A program made the translations under genes and the position numbers. From Aphis gossypii (taxonomy: Eukaryota; Arthropoda; Insecta; Hemiptera; Aphididae), in assembly GCF_020184175.1 (NCBI RefSeq), contig NC_065530.1, positions 24,219,260 to 24,283,259 on the forward strand: a stretch of DNA of 64,000 bases. The letters run 5' to 3'. The notes beneath the pieces are model-generated. The model saw nothing but the letters and a program-made list of their open reading frames with translations. It was not told where the DNA came from and did no database searches. Shown here piece by piece: positions 13,066 through 27,200 of the stretch. Each line of letters opens with the position of its first letter. Position 1 is the first letter of the stretch.

Positions 13066-13073
13066 CTTTTATA
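13066..13073 (-). promoter_or_regulatory. Candidate TATA box (TATAAAAG) upstream of the repetitive ORF
   Basis: A full TATAAAAG on the minus strand lies about 72 bases before the ATG at 12994, leaving room for a transcription start and a 40-50 base leader. I see no clear TCAGT initiator at the expected distance. TATA-like words are common here, so the call rests on the good match and position. Confidence 0.35.
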
Positions 13074-13379
13074 TTATTTTATTATAAACTGTGTTATGAA
13101 CGTTTGTTAGGTATAAGAAAGGATTATTTAGAATTTACACCAATATTGTATTTTTAATTTGAAGTTATTTAAGTTCTAAACACTTAATTAAAAAAAAAAG
13201 AATATACAATGATTTTTGGCTTTAAAATATTTCATACTGTATAATAAACTATATACACAAAAAAATAAATAAATAAATAGTACGAATATTTTATTGTCCA
13301 GAAAATAGTAGGAAGGTATGAATAGTCGTTCAAATTAATTAAAGGGCGATGATTTCTTATTTTTTTAATTTAGTAAAAC

Positions 13380-13760
13380 GAACGGTGGAGGAAAACCATT
13401 TGGATTTATTTCGTTTCTCGAAGGAATAAGAAATTTAATGTCTAGACGAAAATGGTTAGGGGTTCGTACTTATACCGTGTGGATCAGTATTTTGTACTAG
13501 ATCCAAAATTTTACGACACGAACGGCACATCGGTTTCCTTTTCTCGTCAAACCTTTGTCGTCCATAAAACACTGCAGTACTTTCGTCGGCGTCAGGACGA
13601 ACGATTTCGCGCTGGCATGGCGTCACCGTGGCAAGATTCGACACGAATATAAAAATGAGTCTAACTCGCGTACATTATACACGGAAATATTATATAAACT
13701 AAAGTGCGGTGAAATTGGCCTAAAAATAACGAATAGAAAAAATTCACGTTAAAACGCACA
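13380..13760. other. G/C-richer island with short open frames
   Basis: Base composition rises abruptly compared with both flanks and CpG is frequent. A 66-codon ATG-initiated frame runs on the plus strand from 13452 to 13652 (starting MVRGSYLYRVDQYFVLDPKF), but other frames on both strands are open over the same bases. That is what G/C-richer noncoding DNA does. Without splice sites or family resemblance I read it as possible regulatory DNA or an old repeat, with a small chance of a short gene. Confidence 0.35.
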
Positions 13761-15179
13761 TAATGAACTTGACTGTCATATTTTTTTTTATGATCTTGTC
13801 AAAAGATTCATTATGAAATGTTACTGAATTAAAATTAATTACCATGAGATTTAGTTAAATGTCAAACAAAAGTATACTTTAAATAACGAGATCTCGAAAT
13901 CGATCACTCTTAATAATTGTTTAACTGTTGATTTGAATTCTTCAACAATGTGCACGGTAACCATTCGACAGATAAAATCGGCACGCCGAAATTATTTTTC
14001 GTTATAAAGTCATTTAGTTATATTAAATGTTTACCATCAAGTTAATACAGTTCACTCTTAATTATCCGCTGTCTTACACGAAATCGTCTACATACCTATA
14101 TGTATACAAAAAAATATATACGTATTGTATCTTTCCATTATAAATCATTATAGGTTTAATTGGGTTGTGCATTTTTCATAGCCGATAACTCGATAACGAC
14201 GTTTTGATAATTATATGTAATAATTATTTTCAATTCAATTTAGTTTTTATTATAAAATTTAATTTTACGGATTATCCGAGGAATTGATTTATCCGTGGAT
14301 GTCCTGCCACCCTATCCCACAGATAATCGGGAGTAAACTGTATATCATCACACTTAATGACAAATCTTATAAAAATATTTGGTGTGGAAGCAAATAGTGT
14401 AGAGAGATCTCAAACTGAACTGCCAAATTGTTATTCAAAGTGGCTTATGTTTTTGTTCTAACGACCTGCGCTCGTTTTCTCTACCACAGTCTCCACAATT
14501 TTGAACAAAGAAATTATTAAATATGTTTAATCCAAATCTGATTACTCTGTGTTAATGTTCATCAATATTATATTTTAAACTACATATTTTCGCAAAAAAA
14601 AAAAACGTTTTATAGGATTTTTTTTCATCTTGGTGAGTTTATTTTTTGTTCATGCGGGAATGGCCGTGTTTTAAATTACCTATCTACCAATCCCATAACA
14701 GAATATTTTCCGAAAATCTAATTTATATTTTAAATAAATTATGCATAATATCGATCCAATATATAGTTTTTATTTTTATTTTTTTTATTTATAATCCGTT
14801 TCGATGATAATATGAAATTAGAAGCGACGCGCTACGTGGCTCGCTATGAAAAAAAGTTTTGTGGTGTACTGTGCTTCTAACATATAAAAACATTAAATGC
14901 TTTTAAATAATAACAAATAAAAAAAAAAATGAATTCTCATTCAATATTCAATGTTTTCATATACTTATATAATATATTTATATATATATATAGTATCAGT
15001 CTCAGACTTGAAACATATAGTTAATAGTAGAATAATATTATAAACTTTAAAAAACTCACTTAACGATATTATACGAAACAAAATTAGAGATATTTTTAAA
15101 TTTAATGTCATAGTATATTTAAAATATATAAGTGTACTTCAAATCTTGTTGAAACGCACTATGAAATATAATGCTCTGT
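13761..15179. other. AT-rich noncoding DNA
   Basis: No open frame of note. A small CpG-bearing patch near 14.82-14.88 kb is isolated. Nothing else stands out. Confidence 0.5.
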
Positions 15180-16864
15180 ATACGATGTTTTCATTGGTTA
15201 CGATGAACGATAATGTACGACTGCTGTTCGGTCAATAATGACGCGTATTATACTGCAACAACACCGCTGCAGATGGAGACAAATAGTTACTGCAGTCACT
15301 GCGTTTTCCCTGCAATAATAATTATTCATAATCGTACACGACTAAAATAATACTTCTTTCACAGCGATTTTTTGCTTTATATTAATTTTATAGTTGACGA
15401 TTAAATTATTTTATGATTGCGCCGCAGTATTTCGCGGTCGTACGTTCTGTGCGGCGACGTAATACAAATTCAATTCAGACGCAGAAAGGAAAAAAAAAAT
15501 TGCCAACCTACGATGTCGTACAACAGTGCAGCTAAAGACGAGTAATGAACACGACGCGTGATCACTGTACAACGATAACTGCAATAAAGAAAATAAGAAT
15601 AATAATTATGATTGTTGGCTGCAAATCAGTCAATAATGTCTTTAAATTGTTATTAAAATATGAGTCGAGGAAAGATTACTGGAAATCAATTGGAAAAACA
15701 ATTTATGCAAGAAATCGCTGTTTTGTAAAAGATACGATAATTATAATATACACAGATATTACTATAAAATGTAACTTTTTTAATTAAAAAGTAAAAAAAA
15801 AAATACTTAAAAATATCAGAACATTTTTTTTTTTTTTTATAAAAATTAAATTTCAAGACAAAACTTTTAGCTCACTGAAACGAAAATTGGTTCTTTTTAA
15901 TAGCGAAAAACTTAATACCACTTTAAGTTTAATAATTAAATATTCTGAATTTAGTTTCAGTTAATTGATTTATATATTGGTATATACCAATAAAATTACC
16001 CATATAAAAAAAGAAACATTGAATTCTTTATGCTTACACGGTAAATATTTAAAATTCAAATCATCAAACAATTAAATAATATTTAATGAAATTAGAGACA
16101 CATTGCACATTTCATGCATTTAACAGAAATTTTCGTGTACGTTTTACTCAGAATAAATTTTCATTTTTTTTTTATTATTCAAATTTAAATTTTTATTAAA
16201 TTTAGTTTGAATCCCGTTTGCAGATCAAGATTTGTGTTTTTTATTAGGTAATATATTATAGTATACTGATAGTACTACCCACTGCGGTGAAAATCGGACC
16301 GTTATTATAATATACCGATAGGGTTTTCTTCCATAATATACGTTCGATTGTCACATGGTTGCCGTTTAAGTATAATATTAATCGTCGTACTTGTAGTCGT
16401 TACGAACGAAGTCTTACGAGTCAGACGCCCATCATAATTTACAATATTGTTACAACTTTTATTATTCGTATTATTAGGTAGGTATACCTACGCTGCAGGC
16501 GGATATCGTGTGCGTCAATGTCGCAAAACACGTGCGGCGTACTACTATTCTGACGTACTACCTATTCCTACGTATGGCCGTGTCACAGGTATACCTACTA
16601 ACTGTGGTCGCGGTATATACACCGAAGGGGAGTTTGTATGTTATCGTACGTCAAGTGTACTGAAAGGGAGCCTGCCAAGCTAAATGATATACATAATAAT
16701 ATTGTGACACGTACTCTAGGGCCTCGCTGTGCGCCGTTCAGTCGATTTCGCACACAGGGTTTCGCCGCACCGTCAGTCATCGTCGTCGACTCCTCATTTG
16801 CATATATTATACACGTTTGATAATATATAATATACAACGCACACATAAATAAATTATAACACAG

Positions 16865-16879
16865 ACACACACACACACA
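16865..16879. repeat. (AC)n microsatellite
   Basis: Seven and a half AC units inside the CpG-containing domain. Confidence 0.85.
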
Positions 16880-16945
16880 GTATACGCACGATCGTTTAAT
16901 GGTTTCCCGACAATAAAATGTTGCGATGAATATTATTGTACGCGT

Positions 16946-17008
16946 ATAATAATAATAATAATAATAATATGATGTATATCGTATTATATATTACTATTAT
17001 TATTATTA
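16946..17008. repeat. Opposed (TAA)n and (TTA)n tracts able to form a hairpin
   Basis: A TAA run of about eight units (16946-16969) is followed after some 20 bases by a complementary TAT/TTA run (16991-17008). As single-stranded DNA or RNA the two would pair into a long weak stem. Chance slippage of two neighbouring tracts is an adequate explanation. Confidence 0.75.
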
Positions 17009-17390
17009 CGTCGTCGCCGCGTCTACAGGTTTGATAAATCAACGGAATATATTATTTTATGTTTGACTGTGTTATAGACGCTTATAGATGTCTGTGTAAA
17101 ACGTTCTTCGTATGATATAACATATAATATAATATACACAGTGAACTAGTCGGTATATATAATATATATTATAATATCATAGACACTATAGAACACATAC
17201 CGTCGACACTGACACGTGTTTATGCAGTATAATATTGACGCGTGTCGGGTAAGACGGGCGCGAACTAACGCATAATATTATACAAGTATAATAATAATAA
17301 TATGTGTAAACAAGGGAATACCGATATTAGAGCTATACTGACGCTGCGACGGTGTATGTAAAATTGAATATTATGTGCAACGCATCCGGG

Positions 17391-20300
17391 AAAAAAATTA
17401 CAAACTCTCTAAAATGAATTCTTGAAAATAGCACTTTAAGCCCCTTGGTTCGTACGAAATAAACAGCTTCACAACTACACGGGATTACCCTACCAATCGA
17501 CATGTACAACAAATAAATTTTAAAACTTCCACGGCAGACTAGGTGAAACTGAAGCGAATATCGGCAAAATACTGCAAACCCAGACTGAAACCACGCCTAC
17601 CTCTAAATGTCTTCCTCGAAGTCCAATCACTTAAACAACTTACAAATGAGATATTTATCTATTTATTTTCAATTATAATAGTATATACTAACGTTAAAAT
17701 GGACATACTATATTATAATACTTCAGTTTTAATAAATATTAAGAATGTAACTAAGAAAAAACAGTATAATACCACTTCATGTGTTTAAACTAATTTTTGA
17801 CAGGTGTATTTATTCATAGTACAAAGAATACGATGGAAACGTACAATTTTTTTAGAATCAATCAAAATAAATTATTAAAAATATCATTTATTACTATTTG
17901 AAAATATATACATATATTTATAATATGTACGTAATTGAGGACTCAGAATCAAAAATGAACAACTTTTTGATTTTTTTTTTTTTGAAAACTCACTTTTTAT
18001 ACATAATATAGTCATATACGGTTTGTTATCAATAATCACGAAAAACATTTTGGTGCATTATTTAAAGAGTTCAGTATTGATTGCTAAAAGATTTTAAATT
18101 AACACAATTTATAAACATTTGTTATTTAGTAGTCATTTAAATTCTAAACAGAAACTCAGTGCTTAACTTTACTATTGTGTTAAAATCAATACGTCCTATG
18201 TACATGATAAAACACATTATTAAGAACAGACAAGATTTTACTACTTATCTCATTTGTTATACATCTTATGATTTATAGTATTATTATTTATTAGTTATTG
18301 AAATAAAAATATAAAAATGTAGTATCATTAAATTATGCAAGCCTTAACATTACATCACATGCAAATACTGTTTCTAGAAAATTCAGAACAAAAAAATTCT
18401 AGGTGAAATTGATTCACCAATCATTTATATTACCATTTTCATCTTATAATGAAATGTTCAACACTTTAAACTCATTTTGAGCTGTTAATAGTCGTGCAAA
18501 ATTTAAAATTTGTTTAGTTTTTTTTTTATAATTGTCGATAAATAATAAGTTGGTTGGATCAAAATTCTTGAAAATGTATACAATATTTTACATAAATTCT
18601 TTTTATATTTTTATAAAATAATATATTAGAAATATTATATTAGTACAGTTTTTTTTTATGCATTCGAATAAATAATTTTGAAGAAATTCGCCAAAATCGT
18701 AAACAACTAAAAACTATTTTGTAGTATTCAAGATTCTTCATAATCATAAGTAGTTCATACTGTAACCATAAAATCTAAAATATATACAAGGATACATTAT
18801 TTTTACAGATATTTTAAGTTCAAATTTGGAAGAAATTACTACTTCTTTAAACAATAAATAACGATGTTAATTATTTTGTTATAATTTAAAAACATTATTC
18901 GTGGAAACTTAAAACTTTTATAAGAATTATATCATCATGAATTCACTATACGCAAATACGCAATGAAATTTAATCTATTTTAAGATAATTTCTATTTTTA
19001 TTATTTCACGATCCATACACAAATATGTTAGTATTTTATTAAATTTTGAGTTGTACAAATTATTGAAAAAATATGGTAGATATGTATATTAAAAATCTTA
19101 TACAATATTAATTTCTTGTAATTTAAATTTTAAATGTTCTTATTTCACATTGTAGTATTTTATAAGTAAAAGATTATTTTGATCTCAATTTTCAATAGAT
19201 ATATTTTTAACATTTTTATTACTTTAAGAAGATTAAAACATTTTTAAAAATTTTACGGTGAATGTTCACAATTTACTTTGAGACTACTACCTACTTACAA
19301 AGACCCATTATCTGCTTAAATTAACGTCTGTGTCTACTTACTAATCAATAAGATGGTTATATTGAACATATTGATCCGGTTCTTTTATAATATAATAAAA
19401 CCAATTTCTCTAAGATTATAAAAATAAAATAAAATACAAATATTTAATCAACAATTTTTTACTTTTTTTTTACTTTAAAACCTTTGATTTTCATTTAAAA
19501 ATCAATAAGAAAACAAAAACATACTTCAATGTTTACTAACACAATCATTTTATGATAAACATAAAATAGCTATAACAAAAGCCAATTGTCTATAAACGTT
19601 ATTAATATACTATTTACAATAATAATATTATGTAAGTTTTAGTTATTGATATACAGCAGTTGCCATTGTATATCAAAAGGAAGTCAACAAGAACGAGTAA
19701 GTTTAATAATGGAATATATATTATTATTGTTTATCTTATATATACTCAAGTTAAATTATTAAGTTTGCGCAAGTAAAGTATTCAAGCGATATTACAACTT
19801 ACACACCTAATAAATTTAAATATTGTTCACACATTGTGACAATGTTGGCATGTGGACAAAATATTAATGAATTTATTTGAAGCATTTTATTAATTAGTTC
19901 AGCATAATTATCACGATATTTGTTAGCTACGTTATTACACATGCGTGTATAATGATAATATTATACACGTAATACCTAATAGTATAATGTGTCCTAGAAT
20001 AAACATTGTACCTCGTACATATGTGCATTGTGAAAATGTATATTTTATTAATTACCATTGTTGCATAAGGTATTCTTTTGTATAATTATTACTAAATTAC
20101 GACTTACAACTCGTATGCGAGTGGAGTGAAAGTTGAGCGTACTTATTCGAGTAGATTCCATTTTCAAAAGTAATACAAGCTAAAAGAGATTCGTACAAAA
20201 GTACCTACCAAGCCGAGGATAAAACAAACTGTATGTTTGATGAAATCAGTACACCAAACCGTACGGAAAATTTGTACTACAGCAATGGAATAGCTTAAGT

Positions 20301-20701
20301 AGTACATCAATTTTATATTCATGAGGTTATTGTAAAATATTTCCACCACAGTATACTATCTATATAATTAATTATATTTCGGTGTTTATATTTGTATGCT
20401 AGTTATTAATAAATAAGGTCTCGGAAGTTGTAGCTGGTGAGAGTTGCATAATCATCTATAATATGCTCTCGATTTGTTGAAAACCAAGTCAGAAATCCAT
20501 TGTATACGACTTCGAGTTTAATGAAAAAACGTTTAAATGCACGTCAGTCAATTTTCTTTTCTTTTTTATATTTTAAATTATTTTATTTTATTACAATGAC
20601 AAAAAGTCCGTTTTTCTATTAAATAAAAAAATTTCGACCAAATTTCCATCTTTTTTAGTAAAAATTTAATTTGTAATTAACGAATATACTAAAACAGCAG
20701 G
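17391..20701. other. AT-rich noncoding DNA, no gene seen
   Basis: Apart from a short mixed-composition patch at 17.40-17.64 kb the stretch is uniformly AT-rich with stops in every frame. No splice-flanked coding segment, RNA gene or mobile-element end is recognisable. Confidence 0.55.
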
Positions 20702-20982
20702 CACGGATCCAGAATAAAAATCTGGAGAGAGCCCAACAATTTTTTACAACTCCAATACAATTGCAATATAATATAATTTATTCTTAATTTAAAAACTTTG
20801 CCATAATAGTATGGGTAATCAATGTAATAAGTAAATAATTAATTATTTAGTATAGAAAGCCACAATGTGAAATTGTAATTTAAATACCTATAAAAGTATC
20901 AGAATCTGTGTAATAATAAAAAACATTGGAGAAATGATAAATCTGAATGGCTTGGTTTCCTACTCCCCCTCATGGATCCGTT
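20702..20982. mobile_element. Small nonautonomous DNA transposon (MITE-like), ~280 bp
   Basis: CACGGATCCAGAA at the left edge (20702 onward) is mirrored by TCATGGATCCGTT at the right (20971-20982). The shared inverted core is CGGATCCA / TGGATCCG, followed inward by a G/A-rich strip on the left (CTGGAGAGAG) and a C-rich strip on the right (CTCCCCCT). The interior is AT-rich filler without coding potential. The G-rich strip beside the GGATCC core on both ends is what makes this a transposon end rather than a chance restriction-site-like word. I could not define a target-site duplication with certainty. Confidence 0.5.
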
Positions 20983-23900
20983 ACTCTATAATAGAAAAAC
21001 TAATAATAAATTAATAAGTAGTATTTTTGTATATTTCATTTTATTTTTTTTAACTTCAATAATCTCCGTTCCTCAGTTATTTGATGTTTTATTAATTATT
21101 TTTACAAAGTAAATTTTTATATAAAATAGTTTAATAAACTTTTAACCGATTATTACAAGAATTAAATACGATAAATTATTTTTAATTTTTTTTTTTTTTT
21201 TTTAATCAACTTCTTCATTTGATATTGAATTTGATTAATTATTGAAGTCTATATAATTTTATATAACTTTATACGATACTATTTTTATAAATTATCAACA
21301 AACAATATGTACCAAAAGTGGTACATTTCTTCAGGGATCATATCGGTTGTTTGCCACCCCCTTTCCCCTTCAATCAAAAAGATCGATAATTTTTAAACGA
21401 ATATCATACCCTCTATAAATGAAAGGCTGTAGTTAATATGAACTTAAAGACAAAATTGACCAAAATATAAACACTTTTAATTTACGATAGCATTTTTAAA
21501 ATACGTTTGTAATTCTCAACTCGTGTATATTCACTACCTACCTGACCATTGGTCATAACTCATAAGTATGTACTATTCGTTCGGTTTTTTATCAACAGCA
21601 TAATTGTTGAACTCAATTATACTACCCGTTGGTTACGGTCGATGATAATATCATTCATACATTTTTTTCCTCTCCACTATTCGGGTTTCATTATACTGAT
21701 ATAATATATAATATACCTAATACTATATTAGTGACATAAAACATAACCATCAACAATCAGGTATTACTTTATTGATCGAACTTTTTTGTCCGTGAAATGG
21801 CTTACTTATAATATATTGTGGCTGCATGTTATTATTTAGGAGTATTCGTGCTTTACACTTTTCAAATATATTATTTCTTTTACAGTGAGTTCAAGGCGTT
21901 AAACTTAATATACATATAATGTATATAATAATATGACAGACCGACCTGTTACATAATTATATTATTAGCTAGTGATTTGGGGGGGGGGGTCATGGGTGTA
22001 TGAACTACTTTCTCAGGAACAGTTTAATGTGTTTATTCGTATAAACGTCCACGCAGAGATATCAATTGTTACCGTTACCTACCAATAACAGACGTGTGTA
22101 AAATATTTTGTAAGTTCCTTTAAAATTGAAATGTTCGGAAAAAACACACAGCACAAGAAAACGTTTAGACAATGTTCTCTCTCTACAATAACTATCATAT
22201 ATTATTATGTTTATTGTTTATATAGGCTGATATCCACCAGGGACTAACATTTCTGAAAGTACACGGAAGATAACTTTGCTATTTTTCGTGTTGGCTATAA
22301 TAACGAAAAGACTGGAAACGTGTATATGCGTTGCACCACTCTTAAGTATGAAAGTTACGATTCAAATGGAAAAAAGTGAAATAAGTCTACCAGAATAATG
22401 TAGTGCAGGTTCTTTATATTATACGATTCAGTATTTTGTAGGTGCACGAGAGTGATTAAATACATTTTAAAACTATATTTGTGATAATTATTATTTTTTC
22501 TGATAATATTATAATAATGTAACTTCTATGTTATAACAATTTTAGATAATTTTATTCTTATAAAATATCAAACTTGAAAAGTTATATTTGACACAAAATA
22601 TTAGGAGGATGTCATATGTTGCTATTATTTTTTTCATTTTGAAACAGCAAATTTACGTTTAGCAGAACCAATCTTGTCAGCTGTATAGTATTATATATGA
22701 TTTATACAATGTCATAAAACTTGAAGTTAAGAACGTTACCTTAAGTTATCTTAACCTTAATTTTGATGACAGATCAATCTAATATTAAACCTATTAATAA
22801 CACATTATAGTATCTAATTAATGCAGGTTGTCTTTGTTACTCGTAAACTGCAGGATAGAGAAAACAAATAGAGCGCAAACATCCTGTAAACATTTTAAAT
22901 TCGAACGTAATCTATTTTCTAAGGTTTTTATTGTGGTACCAGATAATACCTATTATAATAATATAGTAGTAAATCGATCGCATTATTGTGAGAATATTTA
23001 CGACGAATATTTTTCTTTCATTATGATATGTTCATTAGTATTATATCATTATGAAAAAAATTTAACTATATAAATATTGATGTTTACAGTTAGTTAGGTA
23101 TATTTTGTAATGAAAATCTGTTCTCCGTATTTTAAACATTATATTACACCGTAGACGGATTATTTTGGAAACACAAGCTCATATAATTCTCGGTGACAGA
23201 AAAACCATGAATCTAAAATAATGCATTATGCGGTGATGAGTCCATGATATATTTTTACTGAAGAAATTGTTTAAAATTTAGTTAAATTTCTCTCTAAAAC
23301 GGTGTTCACTTATACTACGACTTTATTCGAGGTTATTTAATAATAATTGTTATTGTTCTAGTTAGAATTATAAAACGTAAAATATTTACATTATATATGT
23401 ATAAACATAAAGCACTTAAACAATAATATTATGTATTATATGATTTTAAGCAGATGTATAAGTAGTTGAATGTACGAGTTTTTCTTTGAATCTCATTTAA
23501 AGATGTAAAAACCTATTGTACAAATACGTACGTCAATCACGGGAAAATGAAAATGAACACTAATAGAATACCAATAATACACATTTTAAAATAATTAATG
23601 TCATTATATTTCTCAGCAGCTGAACACCCAGTATACACGTGTCAACGAAATATCTAAAACATTAATGTCGAAATACTAAAAATCTAAAACAATTGCCGGC
23701 GTTAAAAATGTATGACTATGCATAATTATAACTATACAAACGTATTTTTCAAATGATATCAATAAATTAACAAAATAAAGTCGCACAGAGACGAAAAATA
23801 ATGAACAAATGATTTCTGTACCTATAACATGTATAACAGATAGGTACACGAACTATACAGTCATAATTAATGCGTTACTTGCTATTTGCATTTGAGCAAA

Positions 23901-24030
23901 CACGGTTTGAAAAAAAAATGTTTAAATATAAATTTCCATACAATATTTCTCGTAATGAAACAATATTATTACGATTATTAATTTCCGACGAAATAGTGTG
24001 CTACGTATATATCAATAGATATTATATAAA
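20983..24030. other. AT-rich noncoding DNA with small mixed patches
   Basis: Mostly featureless. A hairpin-like GTACCAAAAGTGGTAC and a pyrimidine-rich patch near 21.31-21.38 kb suggest repeat debris. A 55-codon open segment without an ATG (22231-22398) is no longer than chance would give. No gene is supported. Confidence 0.5.
21979..21989. repeat. G11 homopolymer
   Basis: An uninterrupted run of eleven G in otherwise AT-rich DNA, the only long G run in the window. It may be a sequencing-difficult or slippage site. Confidence 0.85.
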
Positions 24031-24041
24031 CAGGGTGATTC
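24031..24041 (+). mobile_element. Possible transposon end (CAGGGTGATTC)
   Basis: The eleven bases CAGGGTGATTC are identical to the left terminus of the TIR element at 28870. The sequence behind them differs, and I found no matching inverted end nearby. It may be an unrelated family with the same terminus, a truncated copy, or coincidence. Confidence 0.3.
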
Positions 24042-24239
24042 TATGGTAAACATTCGTTATGTAAAAAAGTACCGATTAATATTCTCAGAAATACATTCGT
24101 TACATAATTTAAAGACATTTCAAAACAAAATGCATTGAAAAAAATCGTATTTTTTTTCTATTGTTTATGTTTTTACTTTTTTAAATAAAAAAAAAATAAT
24201 TTTTTGTATACATAAATTTTTAATTTCATATTGTACTAT

Positions 24240-27200
24240 TCTTAAAAACGTTAATACGCATTTCGACGGTGTATACAATGTATAAAATGTATGTATATAC
24301 GGTGTATGTACGTATACAACTCGTAACGGTTGGGATTACAACAAGCAGCCCTGCAACCGTAGAACGTACTTATAGGTAAACACGTAATAACATCATCATA
24401 TAATATTATTTGAAAAATATATATGGTGCTGATTGTATATCTATGAGACGAATAAAAGTAGATATAGGGAAACCGAAAACAATATTCGTGGTGCACGCTA
24501 AGTAGAAGGCATCTTCAACAAGATGTTTTAGTAGGACGAGAATTCTCGGATTTTTATAATTTTTTTTTTTTTTCGTGATAAATCGAAAAACAAACTTACA
24601 ATAGCGTCGCGTACACAACGAAATGTACTTACCAACTGAACCGTGTGTGTATATACTTATATATATATTGTAATGATGGTACATTTGGTATTCGAAACGG
24701 GTTTTTTGAACGTGTGTCTATGTTATGTGTGTGTAGTTATATAGCACTATAGAATTACGAGAGCTCGGTGCACATATATACATGTATACGTAGCCAATCA
24801 AGCGGTTTATATTAAATTACCCGCGTGCCCGTCCGTCATCGGAACGGTATGCGGTTCCGGGAAGAAGAAAGGGGTGAAAAAAAGTTGACGTGCAGCGTGT
24901 GTGTTTTTATTTTTTTATTATTATCCTTTGGTTGGCGGGAATGAAAAAAAAAAACTTGTGTTCGAAATACACATTTTAACGGGGTAAAAAATGAATAAAA
25001 ACATTCTAACGTTTGAGGTTGCTTTAAATTGTATTTTATTTTTAATCTATATAATATATAAATAGAAAATCGATTACGCTACTGTTTGGAATATTTTTTA
25101 TTCCAAATGCCTATACATACAGCCAGTGTATTTTGTGAGCGTATCACGCGCATATATGTCGTATTAAATTAATTTCGTTTGTATATCATATATTTTATAT
25201 AAAATAATCTGAAATTTCGTAATTGGACGTGAGCCGAAAACACCGGCACGTTTCTGCCCCGGACACGGATCATTCCCTAACGGGTTTACCATTTGAATTA
25301 ATTTCTGATGAGCGATGATTATCCGGACAGACGTATGTATTCGGTTTTAGTTTTTCATTTATTCCATATTTTGGATTTCGAAAAAATATTTCTATATTTT
25401 AGACAATTAAACGCGTATCACAATCGAAATCCTAATCGTGAAATGTACATAAGCATCGCGCGTGATGAGAATACAATAATATTCGAATGTTCGAAGGTGA
25501 CTGAAACAGACCATTTCATTTTATATAATAACACAAGAAGTACGACTATTAAAATTATTTCGAATTTGATGTGAAAACAATATTTTCTTTGTTCGTGGCT
25601 TTTCAAGTTTTTCCAAAACTAACCCGTCTCGACCGAGGTACGGTTTTCCACGACACGTATGCCGCCGATTCTCTTACTCGGCGCACATAAGAGCTTCATC
25701 GTTGACTTTCGCTGTCTAGTATTATAATACGGAGATGCCGTTTTTAGTTGAGAGATTAAAAATCCATTCGAGTTCGTTCCCGCCCCTCCGAATGGAAATC
25801 ATCATCTCGACAGTCTCGCCGGTACACACGGTATACCGGTTATTAATATAATTATACACGTACCGCAGTATAGGTGATATAAACAATAATAGACATCGGA
25901 CGGATGAAAATAATAATATTATTATCTGTGAGGGTACAGCAGTAATGAGGACGACACGGTGTCAGCTGCTAACGGAGGGCAGGTCAGAGGACTACTGTCG
26001 TGTTTTAATTTCATATACCGACCGAATTCATAACTTAAATACACGATCGGACAGGCGTGTGTTTTTAGAGAACCACGGTAGATAACTGCGCCGCGCGCAG
26101 TGGCGTTCTGACGTGGTGCCATTTTCAGAGAACTGCGATGAAAACTTTTTGAAAACCCATACGGCGGTGTGCACGCCCGAGTTCGGGTACATGTTAATAC
26201 CGTTTTCAATATACTTTGGCGAAGTTGGCCGCGCGTGTTCAACGTGTAAAACGCTTTAATTAGGCACACTACTATACAACTACCGTATCAATAAATTGCA
26301 GTCCACCGTGTATAAACGTTTAAAGTTAGTAAAATGGAGATAATATTCAAAGCCGAATCTAATATAATCGACCCGGTGCAACAGTGAAATAATGCGATTT
26401 GGCGATGTTATTATAATATAACTTATATTTGACTTTTCGTGTTCGACTATATGTATATGATATATGTTATGTAGGTGGCGAACGAGAAAAGTAAAACAAA
26501 TACCTGTTCAAACAAGTGCATGAGTTTGAATAAAAGTTTAATTTCTGTTAGAACTCGCCTAGCCCAACCCGCGGGCACTGTTTACGCGTATGTACATATC
26601 TCCTCGTTTTCAATTTTGATGTCCCGATGCTAATAATTACGAAATAATCGTGAACCCGCACTCGATGAATGGATGAATGGTGCCTAAACACGAAATGCAT
26701 ATTTCTGAAGACGATGATGTAAAACGCCAAACACTTGAAAACGAGATTGCAGTCCATTGGTGCATATTATTCGATTAATTAATTATACGCGGCACTAAAT
26801 TACGTCATTGAAAATCAGAGACACGTACATTGGCACGTACGCTCGAACTCAAGCCGTCTTCTATGGGAATATATGCCTTTTAACAATAATTTCGACATTG
26901 TCGAACGCATCGAATGGCACACACATTACTCGATTGTTCAAAACGTCGTGTACAGGTATCATTATAATATTATAAAGACTTGACGTAATGATCAATAATG
27001 ATAATAATATTATATAGTAATCGAAAAACAGTGGAACACAGCGTACGCATATAACATATTATTTATTTTAAATCATTTTTAAACTAATCAAACATTTAGA
27101 CGAAAGGAGAAATAAAAAAAACAAACAAACGAGATCGCTATAAAATCAAAATAAAATGATTTTAGTTTTTATTATTATTATTATTATTATTTGTTATTTG

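Larger units (their letters stand above)
15180..17390. promoter_or_regulatory. CpG-containing domain, possible promoter or regulatory region
   Basis: Several patches (15.19-15.32, 15.42-15.56, 16.36-16.82, 17.0-17.35 kb) are rich in CpG and CGTCG/TACG words, unlike the flanking AT desert. Around 16735-16780 TTCAGTCG and CGTCAGTC resemble the arthropod TCAGT initiator, but no downstream element fits. A plus-strand frame from a TTG at 16447 to 16683 begins with a signal-peptide-like hydrophobic run but has no ATG and ends inside the patch. In insects such clusters often mark promoters or enhancers. That role is inference; no adjacent coding exon is visible. Confidence 0.3.

Noticed and set aside
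16447..16683. Plus-strand frame with a signal-peptide-like start and several cysteines
   Set aside because: It begins at TTG with an in-frame stop shortly before and no ATG. It lies in a CpG-rich patch where frames stay open by composition.
22231..22398. 55-residue open segment beginning YPPGTNISESTRKITLL
   Set aside because: There is no ATG at its start and no clear splice acceptor. Its length is what chance gives at this composition, and it has no family resemblance.
25922..26269. 115-codon minus-strand frame
   Set aside because: It lies in the CpG-rich domain where open frames on both strands are expected. No domain or splice evidence was seen.
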